DNA of 64,000 bases, taken from positions 62,001 to 126,000 of the forward strand of contig WBMZ01003310.1 of the NCBI GenBank assembly GCA_013400975.1, written 5' to 3'. The notes under the pieces are model-generated. The model was not told the origin of the DNA. It did not search any database and saw only the letters and a list, made by a program, of their open reading frames with translations. The stretch comes from Atrichornis clamosus (taxonomy: Eukaryota > Chordata > Aves > Passeriformes > Menuridae). The position numbers and the translations under genes were made by a program. Each line of letters starts with the position of its first letter. Position 1 is the first letter of the stretch. Below, piece by piece: positions 38,370 through 48,558 of the stretch.

Positions 38370-40870
38370 CCAGTCTCAGGATTGTCCCACTGCCAACTGC
38401 CCTGCCCAATGCAGGCAGGTACGAGAGCTCTGTGAGTGCAGGGCTCTATGTGATAATAAGAAGCAGGTATGGGGTAAGAAACATGTTGTTTCTGGGGCGG
38501 TTATATCACAGTACAACAGTGAGCTGTGCTAAAGTATGTATCCCACCTTATGTCTTTTTTTGTTTTTAACGTGGGGAGTTGGTATAATGTCCTATGCAGC
38601 CAAATTGCAGTTAAAATTTGAGCCCACCCAGTGTGTTTAGAGGCGCTGCCTCTTAAGGATTAGCTACAATTTCATTTGCATGCTGAAAATATACTGCCAC
38701 ATCCACAGCATGCCGTTGCTTCATCTCTCTCTTTAGATGGCAATAACTAGAGCCACTGGTTAAGCAATGGAAGTTCATTCAAAAGTAACATCTGTTTGTA
38801 CTTCAGATTTCAAATCACATTGTTGTGTTTGCTTTTCATCAACACTTCAGCTAAGATGAACAGTGGCATTTTGCATAATATTCAAGAATTTGCTTATGCA
38901 AAATACAGAATAATTACTTGTAAGATTTTGAAGAGAAATCTCATATAAAGTCACATTTTCTACATTCTCATCTAGATATAAAATGTATAAATCTAATATT
39001 CTTCCACTGCTTGTCTCTGTCTGAGCTTTTGTTAGATGACATGTGCTGCTTTGCACATGAAAAGCATTTTTTCTGCAAAACTAACCTTCTTCAGTTCTTT
39101 TGGTTTCTGCTGCTCTGTGGTACACTGGTTTCATTGACTTCTACATGGTGCCATTGATCAAATGATCTGTGCTCATGATAATTAGATCCTACAGACTGCT
39201 GACTAAAGGACAACTTTTGAGAGTTTTACTGGATAACTCACTCACTAGTCCTTACGGCCCAAACAGCATAGACTGATATAATGGCAGAGAGTTTAAAAGA
39301 GTTGTGAAAATTACATCAGCTGGGGGTCAGGATAGCAATTTCTCATATTCACTAAAATACTGAGATTAGAGCAGTGGAGATGCTCAAAGTACACTGCAGG
39401 TGAAGGTGGTTCAGAGGAAATTTATACCTGTAACCTGCAGTGGTGACCTGCATGATCCCCCATGCATCTTTGCTCATGTTCTTTGAAGTCCTTCTTAAGG
39501 GAAATGCTAACACAAAGAAGGACAAAACTATAAAAGTAGAAAATAAATTTCGAATTATAACAATTTTTAGAAGTTCTTCAGGCTTCAACCAAGATTTCCA
39601 AAGGTGAGCAGTGAATTTATGTTTCTCATCAGCAACACAGCAAAAGACCCTGATCTTCAGAAAAGTGCTGAACCACCCAGAATATTTAATATACTACTGA
39701 ACAGTCTTGGAAACCAGGTCACTATTTGCACAAAGGCGAAAAACTTAAAATATCAATTTCATTTGAGTTATACACTCTTCTTTTCTAGTGAGGATTTTTT
39801 TGTTTGTTTGCTTCAGGAAACAGCGGCAGGCTGCACAGAAGGTGGGTGGTGTGGAGCTTCCTTTGTTCACTGCTGTGACATTCCAGCTGCCTGTGGCAGG
39901 ACTATAGCGTGGTACAAACTGGGGCTATCTGTTTTTTCTTATCCTTGTGAATATCACTGTAGAAAGCTGCAATGCACTCCGGCTGAGTGGTGGAGGAGTG
40001 TGAGAACAGGAGCACGCTAGACGTGGTCGTATCCCTGTCCAGAGCTGCGGCTCTCAAAACCAGGGGAAACAAGAACAGACACCTTACCTCACCACGAGCA
40101 GCCCCTGCCTGCCTGCGCAGGACTCTCCTGGACCCAGGTCAAGGCTGTCCATCCCACATCTCCCTGACTGCCAGCAGACATCAATTTCTGTGCCAGTTAT
40201 GTCCCTAGCCCCCTGTGACACAGCCACAACACTACCAGAGCTAGTGCCAGAAATCGGTAGCAGCCCTCTCTAACACGGCTGTGCCATCTAAAGGGCTGTC
40301 AGTGCTGCACTGGTGTGACACAGCTGCTATCTTCTACCACTCGAGTGAGAAGAAGCAAATTTTTAAAAATTTTAAAAAACAAAAGACTTTTTAAAAAGTA
40401 AAAAAAGAAGAATAACACCCAAGAGTTGGCAATGCTAAGCCAGGAAATTAAATAGGCGGAGTAACACTTTAAAGAACAGCAGCTCAGTGATGGTTAAAAG
40501 GGAATTAAAAGCAACAGGTCCTACTTACTGCCCAATTTTAAAGACTTACATGGTACTTGCCGTTGAGATTTGTGGATTTGAAGGCTAAATTCAGGAAGAA
40601 AAATGCTTTATGATTTGACTGAAGGTAGTATTTCACATCTTTGGAGTGAGAGACATGTCCAATATCAAACTCTGCAGCCACAAGTGGCTGACAGTGCTGA
40701 GGATGTTTGAACATTGACTGGAAGACTCACATCTGTTTTTCTTGGAATTGAACCAAAAGATATTTCCAGGGATGGTCTTGTTCTACAGACTTCTGTTTAT
40801 CACTAAAACAAAATAGACAAACGAATTTTCATCTGCTTATTTCACTGTAGACTCTTACACTCTCTTGGAT
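38370..40870. other. Single-copy non-coding DNA
   Basis: No gene is supported. A 138-codon plus-strand frame at 39604-40020 starts with GTG and becomes cysteine-rich in its second half. Within it, a strong acceptor-like tract precedes 39817, and a donor-like AAG/GTGGGT follows at 39841/39842, which would frame a 25-bp exon. Nothing confirms transcription. Confidence 0.45.
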
Positions 40871-40871
40871 T

Positions 40872-41075
40872 GACTGGACAAGGGGCAATGGGCACAAACT
40901 GAAGCAAAGGATGCTTAAATGTTTCCAGGGATGGAGCATCTACCTCCTTTCAGAGGTTCCCTCTGAACAGCAGGAAACATTTTCACTTTCAGGATGACCT
41001 GACACAGGCTGCCCAAGGTGGTTGTGGAAACTCTATTTTTGGAGATATTCAAAATCTGCCCAGACGTGGTCCTGT
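40872..41075 (+). mobile_element. CR1 LINE fragment (plus), rearranged
   Basis: GACTGGACAAGGGGCAATGG and CACAAACTGAAGCAAAGG open a piece of the ORF2/3' UTR junction. It continues at about 40955 with CTCTGAACAGCAGGAAACATTTTC, CACAGGCTGCCCAAGGTGG, GGAGATATTCAAAATCTG and CGTGGTCCTG. Between them (about 40911-40952) lies text that resembles CR1 in the opposite orientation. The 3' octamer tail is missing, so both ends are truncated. Confidence 0.8.
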
Positions 41076-41079
41076 AAAA

Positions 41080-44035
41080 GCTGTGTATTTTGCTCTGTTC
41101 TGCAGACTTGTGCTTAGAGTGATCTACAGAGTGCAGGTATTCTCTTCCATAATTTTTTTTCTTATTTTAGGGTGTTTGAGCTATTAGGGATTTTTTAGTT
41201 TTCTTTACAAGACCACATCATCAAGAACTGACTAATGACAATTCAGGAACTATTGAAAGCATCTTCCCTCAGAGAATTTTGCAAGGTTCATGAAATTGTC
41301 CTTTTCATTTTGAAAATCTTGGGTCAGACTCTGCTCTGCTCAGAAGAATTTGGGGCAAAAACTGGCTAGATAAACTGCTGTGCTTCCTCTCCTCTTTCTA
41401 TATGGAAAAAAAAGTATATAAGTATATTTATTTTAAAAGAAAACTCAAGATTACATACATACTCACTGCAACCAAAAACCCAGAGCAGTGTTTATGTTGT
41501 TGAATGATGACCTGCTAGGGAAGCAAACAGAATTCAGAGAAGGGCCTTTGAGCGTAAAAATATTTTTCAAATAACTTGCTTGTCATGTCCTTCTGACTGT
41601 CCCATATTGCCTTTTCAGAAGAAGAGCTCAGCGCAGAAACTTGTGCTTAATTAGGTTTAATTTTTGCTTTTCTCTTTCAGTTCACCTTTAAAAGTTGGGA
41701 GCCATGTCTTTTCACCAGGTATGCCAGAAGGTTCTGGCAACAGCACTCTGAACAGTCTGTCGCAGGTCCTTGCTCAGAGTCAGCCATTGCACAGCTCCCT
41801 CTCCACTCCCACATCCCTGGGGATTTCTCAAGGACAGGCAGTCTATTTTTCTCTTTACAGTGTCCATATCCATGCTAATTAGTTTGAACCAGGCTATAAG
41901 GATTAACAAGATCCCCTCAGTAAGAGGCTTTGCAGAAAGGGTGACCTCCCACCCTCCCAAGTTGTATGTGTGTGAGCTCAGTTGCAGATATTTGGAGCAC
42001 TGTACGTGGTAGACCTGCATTCAGAAATGGCACAGGAGACTACTATTTTCCTTTTAATCTCGAGAAACCAGACATTGAATTTTTCCCCTTACGATATTTT
42101 ATTCTGGCATAAATGCCACCAAAGTTGACAAAAAAATTCTGATATCTACAGGCCTGACAAGAGATAACAGGTCCCAGAATGTACCCTCTCTGGACTTCAA
42201 GGTTTTGATGTGCTGCTTCTAATACTCAAATTATCTGGCCTTCTCATTTCCCTATCTAGGTTACCATATTTCACATGGTGCTATTAATCATATAAACACT
42301 ATTGACTTTTTTTCTGTTGTAATCATTGATTTTGACCTATCTTCTGGAACTTTTGACTGCTTTTATAAAATAGCTATGTTGCTGTGACAGAAACTAGATT
42401 TGTTTTAATAGGATAACAAAACATGAATGCAGAGAACTTGGAAGCTGCAGGTCTGCAAAGATTTCTGGTGACAACACTTTGGGAAAATTGATAAAGCCAC
42501 ACATGAAACAGTGTTCTTGGAAGCTGATAAGGATTAAATGTGAAGACAAAAAAAGCACAGAGTGGGTTTGTTAAACAGAACATACACACAGTTCACAAAA
42601 AACGTGAGGTTAGAGAGGACATCAGAACCAGGGCCCTGAAGTGAGTTCAGACTTTTGTATCCCACCGTGATTTCTACTTAGTGCTAAGATCAATGGGATT
42701 TTACCTTGGCTGTTTTAGAAGTTTCCCATAACAAAACTGCTGAGTTCTCACTATGCAGGTTATATCCTGGTTATTCTGCAGAATAAATCTCCTGAACACA
42801 GATTTTCCATCCCATTACCAGCCAGGATAACTCCAGGCTTCAGCAAAATGAACCTGGATTGACACCAGCGCCAATCAGAACAGGTATCCTGCCTGAATGG
42901 CAATGCCCTAAGAAAATTTTCTTACATTTATAACGATTTCTATTTTGAATTGCCATTCTGTTTTACCAATTAGTAAAAGATACAAAAATTATGTTTCTTA
43001 TTCTTTGTATTATTCTTGAAGCTTCTACTCCTTATTCTGCTGCTATTATTAGACAAGTCCTCCTATGCTTTTTAGTAAAGGTATCTGTGTTACGGGGGTA
43101 TTCTTCCTACCTGCTTTTGATTAAATAATGATCAAGTCGAAGCCTACTGAAGACAGAAAATCTCTTTCTGACAAAGTGTATAAAAGTTTAATTACTACAA
43201 AATACTGCACATATTGTGCAAGTTTCCGCTGCATTTCCCAGCTCTTCTTTCACCCCACTACAGTGGGCTGTGACCACATTTGTCTCTGCTACAAGACTTA
43301 ATTGCATGTTAGTTTATCTGCATTTTAGCTGTCTTCTCCCAAATCTCATCTCATCTTTTAATTTCGGTTTTGTGATGAGAAGCCCCAAACTGCACACATT
43401 TCTGACTGCATTCTTACCAAGACTGCCAGAAAGTTGTTACTCAGAAAGGAGCAAGAGTTTTTTATTTCAGTCACTCATTCTTATCCTTAGCAGATGAGGC
43501 TAAGCAGCACAAGGGACTTTTACTTCTGTGGAAGGCTTAGCTAAATGTGGAAACTCATATACCATATTACATCTGTATCACAGATATTAGTCCCTAGTAC
43601 ACTAAGGATGGCAGAGTTGGAGAAATGCTATTTCTTTATAAGACAACTCATTCTTTTTTATATCTACCTTTGTGTTATATTTGCAACATAACTGCAGAGT
43701 CTTTTAACCCTTTCACTTAGTATACATCCCAGTAAATGAACTACACCGCCATCATCCACCAGTATTTCTTCTAAACTACCAAAGCTGAAGAAATGAGTGA
43801 CACAACTCAGTTTTTAAATATTAATTCTCATAAAGCAGTCTAAACTAGCCAGGCACCACTTCTAAAAGGTTACACCAACCTGATGCTGTACTCCATACTT
43901 GCAGCCCCTCTCCTGATTGCTGTCACACCATCATGCTAGCTGAAAGGTGATCAAGCTGTATTTGTTCTATTTTACAGAGACAGTGTCAAGAAAGCAGGAA
44001 GCAGTCCTGACTGACTGTCCCGTCAAGTGTCAGTG
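41080..44035. other. Single-copy non-coding DNA with one splice-site-framed segment
   Basis: No gene is confirmed. A segment beginning at 41681 after a good pyrimidine tract is listed separately. The remaining open frames (up to about 102 codons, minus, 41712-42020) are unrecognised. Confidence 0.5.
41681..41763 (+). other. Candidate short exon (unassigned)
   Basis: A strong acceptor (TTTTTGCTTTTCTCTTTCAG ending at 41680) precedes an open frame. That frame reads a serine/leucine/glutamine-rich peptide beginning SSPLKVGSHVFSPGMPEG, and stays open to 41882. Possible donors are CAG/GTATGC after 41718 and CAG/GTCCTT after 41763; both are moderate to weak. The composition resembles the disordered parts of transcription regulators, but I cannot name a protein. 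A chance open frame behind a pyrimidine tract is equally possible. Confidence 0.2.
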
Positions 44036-44044
44036 CTGGGATTC

Positions 44045-44636
44045 TGTGGAGGCTGCAAGGCCGATCACTTCGACCACACTTGCCCCTTGGAGGGAAGCCT
44101 CCTAGTTCACCTGTCCAGTTAGGGTGAGGAAAGATGCCTCTTCTCGGATCCTTCACCTGCTTCTGCCAAGGTGCCCCATTTCGGTTCTTTTATTGGCCCA
44201 TTGGCCTCCCTGCCCCTTTGCTCCCTCATATGTGTTCTTGCCAGAACCTTCTCCTCTCCCTGTCCCTCCATTTCCCTTACCTTGTAGTCCCGCCCTTGGG
44301 GTTCCTTCACTGATCCCCTGGCCTTCACACTACCTCTGTACTGCCCCATTGGCCCTGATGCTCTCTCCACCCCCGTATTTCACCTTGAGCCCTGCGTGCT
44401 CTCCCTGTCTTTTCCTCTGGACCCTTCGCGAGGCTGCTGGCGATAAAGCCCTCCCTGCGGAACCCACGAGAAGGCCTCTCCCTCATTCCTTTACCACCGA
44501 CATGCCCTAAGAAAATCCTGTGAGTGTGTGTGTGCGAGCGTGTGCCTCGGGCAAGTGGCCTCTGGAGCGATCCCGACTCAGCCAGGGACGCTTTCAGAAG
44601 GTTGCGGCTCCTGACCATCTTGCCCCCGCCACAACA
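44045..44636 (+). mobile_element. Solo LTR, avian ERVK-like family, 592 bp, perfect 6-bp TSD
   Basis: The element begins TGTGGAGGCTGC and ends CCGCCACAACA. It is flanked by an identical 6-bp duplication GGATTC at 44039-44044 and 44637-44642, the size expected for class II (ERVK-type) integrations. The GATAAAGCC near 44440 sits where the polyadenylation signal should be. The following U5 has a GTGTGTGTGTGCGAGCG stretch and a conserved-looking tail. A TATA-like GTATTTCA lies about 65 bp before the polyadenylation site. No internal region is present, so it is a solo LTR. The intact duplication and termini suggest it is among the younger insertions here. Open frames across it are artefacts. Confidence 0.9.
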
Positions 44637-44756
44637 GGATTCATGGGACCAACCACAGCTAAAGTGGTGCCATGAATGAGGGGGAAAAATGCTCTGGAAC
44701 AAGTAGTAATATTGCAATAACATCTATTTTGGCTGATACAATGCCTTTCATCCAAA

Positions 44757-44800
44757 TGATTCATAGCATTTTACAAGGTAGGTACAAGTACTGCTTCACC
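44757..44800 (+). mobile_element. Possible ancient amniote SINE scrap
   Basis: The text around ATAGCATTTTACAAGGTAGG resembles the 'agcactttacaa..gaggtaggta' block shared by old amniote SINE families. It is too short for an assignment. Confidence 0.2.
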
Positions 44801-44820
44801 AGATCAACTGCAACATTTAA

Positions 44821-45241
44821 GTCTTTGAAGAGTGTAAAGTAATATCCTTAGTAGTTCTTGATTGGAGGTGTTGGGGTGTAACTATAACTGCCTATAGAAA
44901 TAGGAAGCAATCAGAAAAAATAGAGATATTTGACCAGAACCTAAGCCAAAACAGCCTACATTTTAAAGAAGAATTGGAAACTAATATCCTCTCTGCTCTC
45001 CCAGATGTTATTTTACAAGGCAGAAAAAGAACTTCAAGAAATATATCCATGACAGCAGGCTACAGCATCGAAGAGGAGATGATATACAAAAGTAGTGTGA
45101 AATCTGAGCCACACACTCTTTTTCCTTCTTCAGAAGTACCATCCATTTCAGAAGAATCAGAAAAAAAGTGCCTTCTTGAAATGATGCTTAAGTCAGAGAC
45201 TGTCATAGGAACCACGTCTGGACATTTAAAGGTAGGGTATT
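44821..45241 (+). CDS. Unassigned open frame, possible internal exon ending at 45231
   Basis: The frame is open for 140 codons between TAA (44818) and TAA (45239-45241). Its second half reads a hydrophilic, Ser/Glu/Lys-rich peptide with motifs such as SALPDVILQGRKR and SEEEMIYKSS-like text, without internal ATG-dependent start. At 45231/45232 the sequence is AAG/GTAGGG, a reasonable splice donor, just before the stop. An acceptor is less clear; CAG at 44954 or AAAG at 44968 are options, with poor pyrimidine tracts. I recognise no family. The composition is more exon-like than other frames in the window, but a chance frame of this length is expected about once or twice in 64 kb. Confidence 0.25.
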
Positions 45242-45341
45242 AAGGAATATATGCTCTTGTTTTCGCATTATCAAGAAAATATTAAAACACGAAAAATACA
45301 TGGTTGCTATGTACTGGACAACAACAACACCAACTGGTCAT

Positions 45342-45554
45342 TTATTTGAGAAAGTCTTTGTAAATCCCTTCTTTGAGCTGTTTCATGTACTTGACCCAAA
45401 CTGCCCCATCGCTGTTGCAGCGAGCCTGGAGGTGGCCAGCAAAAACCCCACTGAGGGCTCTGGCATAAGTGCCTGACAGCATGAGAATTCTGTTACCTAA
45501 ATATAAGTCCTGGCAGCTTCTTACATGCTGTAAGAAGCTTTTACATGTTGTAGT
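45342..45554 (-). CDS. Unassigned open frame, possible terminal exon or pseudogene piece
   Basis: The frame runs for 70 codons from 45554 down to TAA at 45342-45344. It ends in the peptide stretches CNSDGAVWVKYMKQ and LKEGIYKDFLK, and codon third positions look coding-like. An acceptor-like CTTCTTACAG precedes 45527, from where the frame is in phase. Internal ATG is at 45482. Further upstream on the same strand, a splice-framed segment (acceptor GGTGGTTTTTCCTCAG near 45720, donor GAG/GTAACT near 45600) does not join it in frame. It could be a terminal exon, a decayed retrocopy or chance. No family recognised. The opposite strand is also partly open here, which weakens the case. Confidence 0.25.
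   Translation of the reverse strand, partial: TTTCKSFLQHVRSCQDLYLGNRILMLSGTYARALSGVFAGHLQARCNSDGAVWVKYMKQLKEGIYKDFLK
45515..45539. repeat. 11-bp perfect hairpin
   Basis: AGCTTCTTACA (45515-45525) and TGTAAGAAGCT (45529-45539) are exact reverse complements around a 3-nt TGC loop. It overlaps the acceptor-like tract of the minus-strand frame. Confidence 0.9.
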
Positions 45555-48518
45555 TTAGGTGTTGCAACAAATTCGCTGGAGGTTTCCAGTTACCTCCATC
45601 GTGATATGCTGCCACTGCATGTCACCTTCCAGACGAGATAACAAGGAAAGACTGTATGAGGGTCTTTAAAATTCTGTTGAAAATGGGCCATGCTGTCCCT
45701 GAGGAAAAACCACCCTGGAGTTAATAACCCTGGATTTCACCTTCAGCTAAAAAAAAATTTAAAAATTCATCACTCCACCTTTCATTCCCATTGTTTGATT
45801 TTGTATTTCATTTTATTTTAAATGTATAGCTATAATTTGTAGTCTAACTATAAGGTACCATATTGCATGTATACTTATTTGTGCTGCAATGTAATAGAAC
45901 TGTTGTGTGACACAGCTGATTGAAATCAAATACACCATAAATTTAAAATGTCTGCATTTACTCTGACAGTTAAGGTGTCTGAATTATGCAGAAGAAATAA
46001 CAGAAATCATAAACTGCATTTTAAAAGCCGTGTTAGTCTCAAGCACAGAATCTGTCTGATCCATAAAGGAATAAAACTCCACTATTTAAACATGAATTCC
46101 AAATGGTTTTATTTATTAAAAATCTAGAACTCGTTTCAGTAAAGTCAAATGTCTGTTGGCTTTAATGTCTTTTTGATTAGAGACTTCCTTGGGTATTTCA
46201 AAAAGTAAAAAATATAAACAAGCTCTATAAAGGCTGAAAACCAGACCAAATCCCCACATTTATTTTTTGCTGTATGTCATGTCCACATATTTTCTTCCAT
46301 TCTTATGAAAAAATGTTGAGATACGTACATTTTGCAATGCAAGCATCCTATTCCTTCCTATGGCAGACTTAAAGCTAAATTAATACCAGGGGATTTGTGC
46401 CAACCAAAACAACAACAAAATAAAAAGCAAAAATCAAAACCACAAGAAAGCCTACTAGTCCTTATATTTAGCATAACTTTCTGTGTTGAAAGATTTCTGA
46501 GGAGATGGTGTACATACAAGATTTCTCAACCACCACAAATCTAACTATAAAATTAAAGTTAATTTCAATCCAAGGACCATCAAATGCGAAAAGACATCTC
46601 TGTAAACAACCCCCTCTCCAAGCAATGTCAAATTCAGCAAACATTTACATTCCTGAAGCTGTGGAGTTGTTCAAACTAATCCTGACCTTTGAGATTCCTG
46701 GGCAACCATACCTAATAAAACATGAACACCTATTCTAATACCAGGCTTTACTGCATGTTCAAGTTCCACACAGCCAAATTTAACTTCATGCTCTTGAACC
46801 TTTTGGTTTTCTCAACATAAGGCACCCCTAGCTCTGACTCTAAAGACCTGGGAAAATCCCCCAATGCTCTAGTTTCTATGGTGCTTATGTCTATCAGTGC
46901 TGATCAAGAGCATATTCTTGACCTGAATTTGAGACCAAGGCACTTACAAGTCAGATATCGCATGGAGGATCTAATTCTCACTGTTCAATGAAGTCGATGA
47001 AGTACCAAATTTAGAAACCATTGTGTATTTCCCATCTGAAAGTCTACCTCTACCTTCACCCATAAAATTGCACAGTAACCAAAATAACATCCCAATCTCC
47101 AACAAGAGACATGTATTCCAGTAGAAATCTTCTTTCTGTAACATTTCCAGAAACAAACCTTAATAACACCAAACATTTTCAGCTGACTGGCAAATTCATT
47201 GGAATAATTAAACAAGACTAGCATCCAACCACATTTCTAATTGTTGATGCAGACTTGTAAGGAGTAGTGAAAAGCGAAGCCTTGGGAAGAAGCATCTATT
47301 CTTTTTTAATCAGGTGAAAACAAAAGATGTAAAAAAACCTGCTGCATTTCCAGATCTTTGGAGGTTTGATTGGAAGGCCACCCACTCCTGCTCTAATTGC
47401 TCAAAAAGGAATTTCCTCCTTATTCATTTGCATCTCTTTCTTGTCCCATTTTTTTCAGTGAGATGATTTAGCACCAGTGTCCACAGAATAAAAAAAGCCT
47501 GATTAATGTGCAGCAGCTGACATTATAGCGTATATGTTCATGTTAGTGATGGAAGAGCCTCATGTAATTGGATCAGAAAATGGATAAAATAATGAAAAAT
47601 TTAACACAGCCTTTGTCTTTATACATTACAGTGGGATGGCTGGGAGGTCAGGAAGTGGGAAACAACTAGGGGAGTTTTATGTGCTTTTCTGGTAAAAATT
47701 TGTTTAACGCATGCCCATGATTAAAAAGAATGTGGTATCCCTCTGCGACACTGAGGTACAAGAGAGGGAATAATAAATTGGTGGCATTGACAAGGTGTCA
47801 TTTGTTATCTGCTTTAAAATGTCAGGTCATGTCATTGCACTGAAATATTTTCTCTCTTGATGTATGTCTTACAATGCAAGTTCAATGTTTGGCACTTTTC
47901 GATTTCAATAAAAGAAAACAGCTTTTAATCTGGAAAGCATAGTAACCATCAGGAAAATAGGGTCAATCCAAGGCTCCTATTTGAACACTTTTTCACAAGC
48001 CTCTCATAAAATCCTATTCTATGTGGCTGGTGCTCTGACCACCTTTTTTTCCTTATTTAAAAAAAATTAAGTACGATTCTGTGATTTCAGCACCAAAAGG
48101 TAAAAAAGAGAGAAATGTTAATTTCTGTAGAACTTGAGCCTTGTGATAAATAGACCAACGGAAACTATTAAGGGAGTTTTTCCCAGGCTGACATTAAGTA
48201 TGTGCTGGAAATACAGATGGGGAATTAAAATAAGTTATGACATTATATTAATGACAAAATACATGAAATAAACCAGACATCTTATAGGAGAAAAGAGCAG
48301 TTATTATGTTTGTATTTTTTGCATTAACGCCGAATAAACCTTTTTTCCCATAAATCTATCAGAAACACGGAAGATGAAAAAGTGTGGGAATGGACTGAAT
48401 AGACAGAACACAATGCAATTTCAAATTAAGTCACAAATTTAACTCACAGGATGCACTTGCACTGGTGAAGGGTTATGGAAAAAAACTGAAGCTTTCTTCT
48501 ACAAAACGTTCACAAGCA

Positions 48519-48558
48519 CAATTTTTAATGAACCTGAGCAATTTTTAATGAACCTGAG
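48519..48558. repeat. 20-bp perfect tandem duplication
   Basis: CAATTTTTAATGAACCTGAG occurs twice head to tail (48519-48538 and 48539-48558) with no mismatches. It is a recent slippage or replication duplication in single-copy DNA. Confidence 0.95.

Noticed and set aside
44124..44723. Open frames of 83-132 codons on both strands
   Set aside because: They fall within the ERVK-like LTR and overlap each other, so they are not genes.
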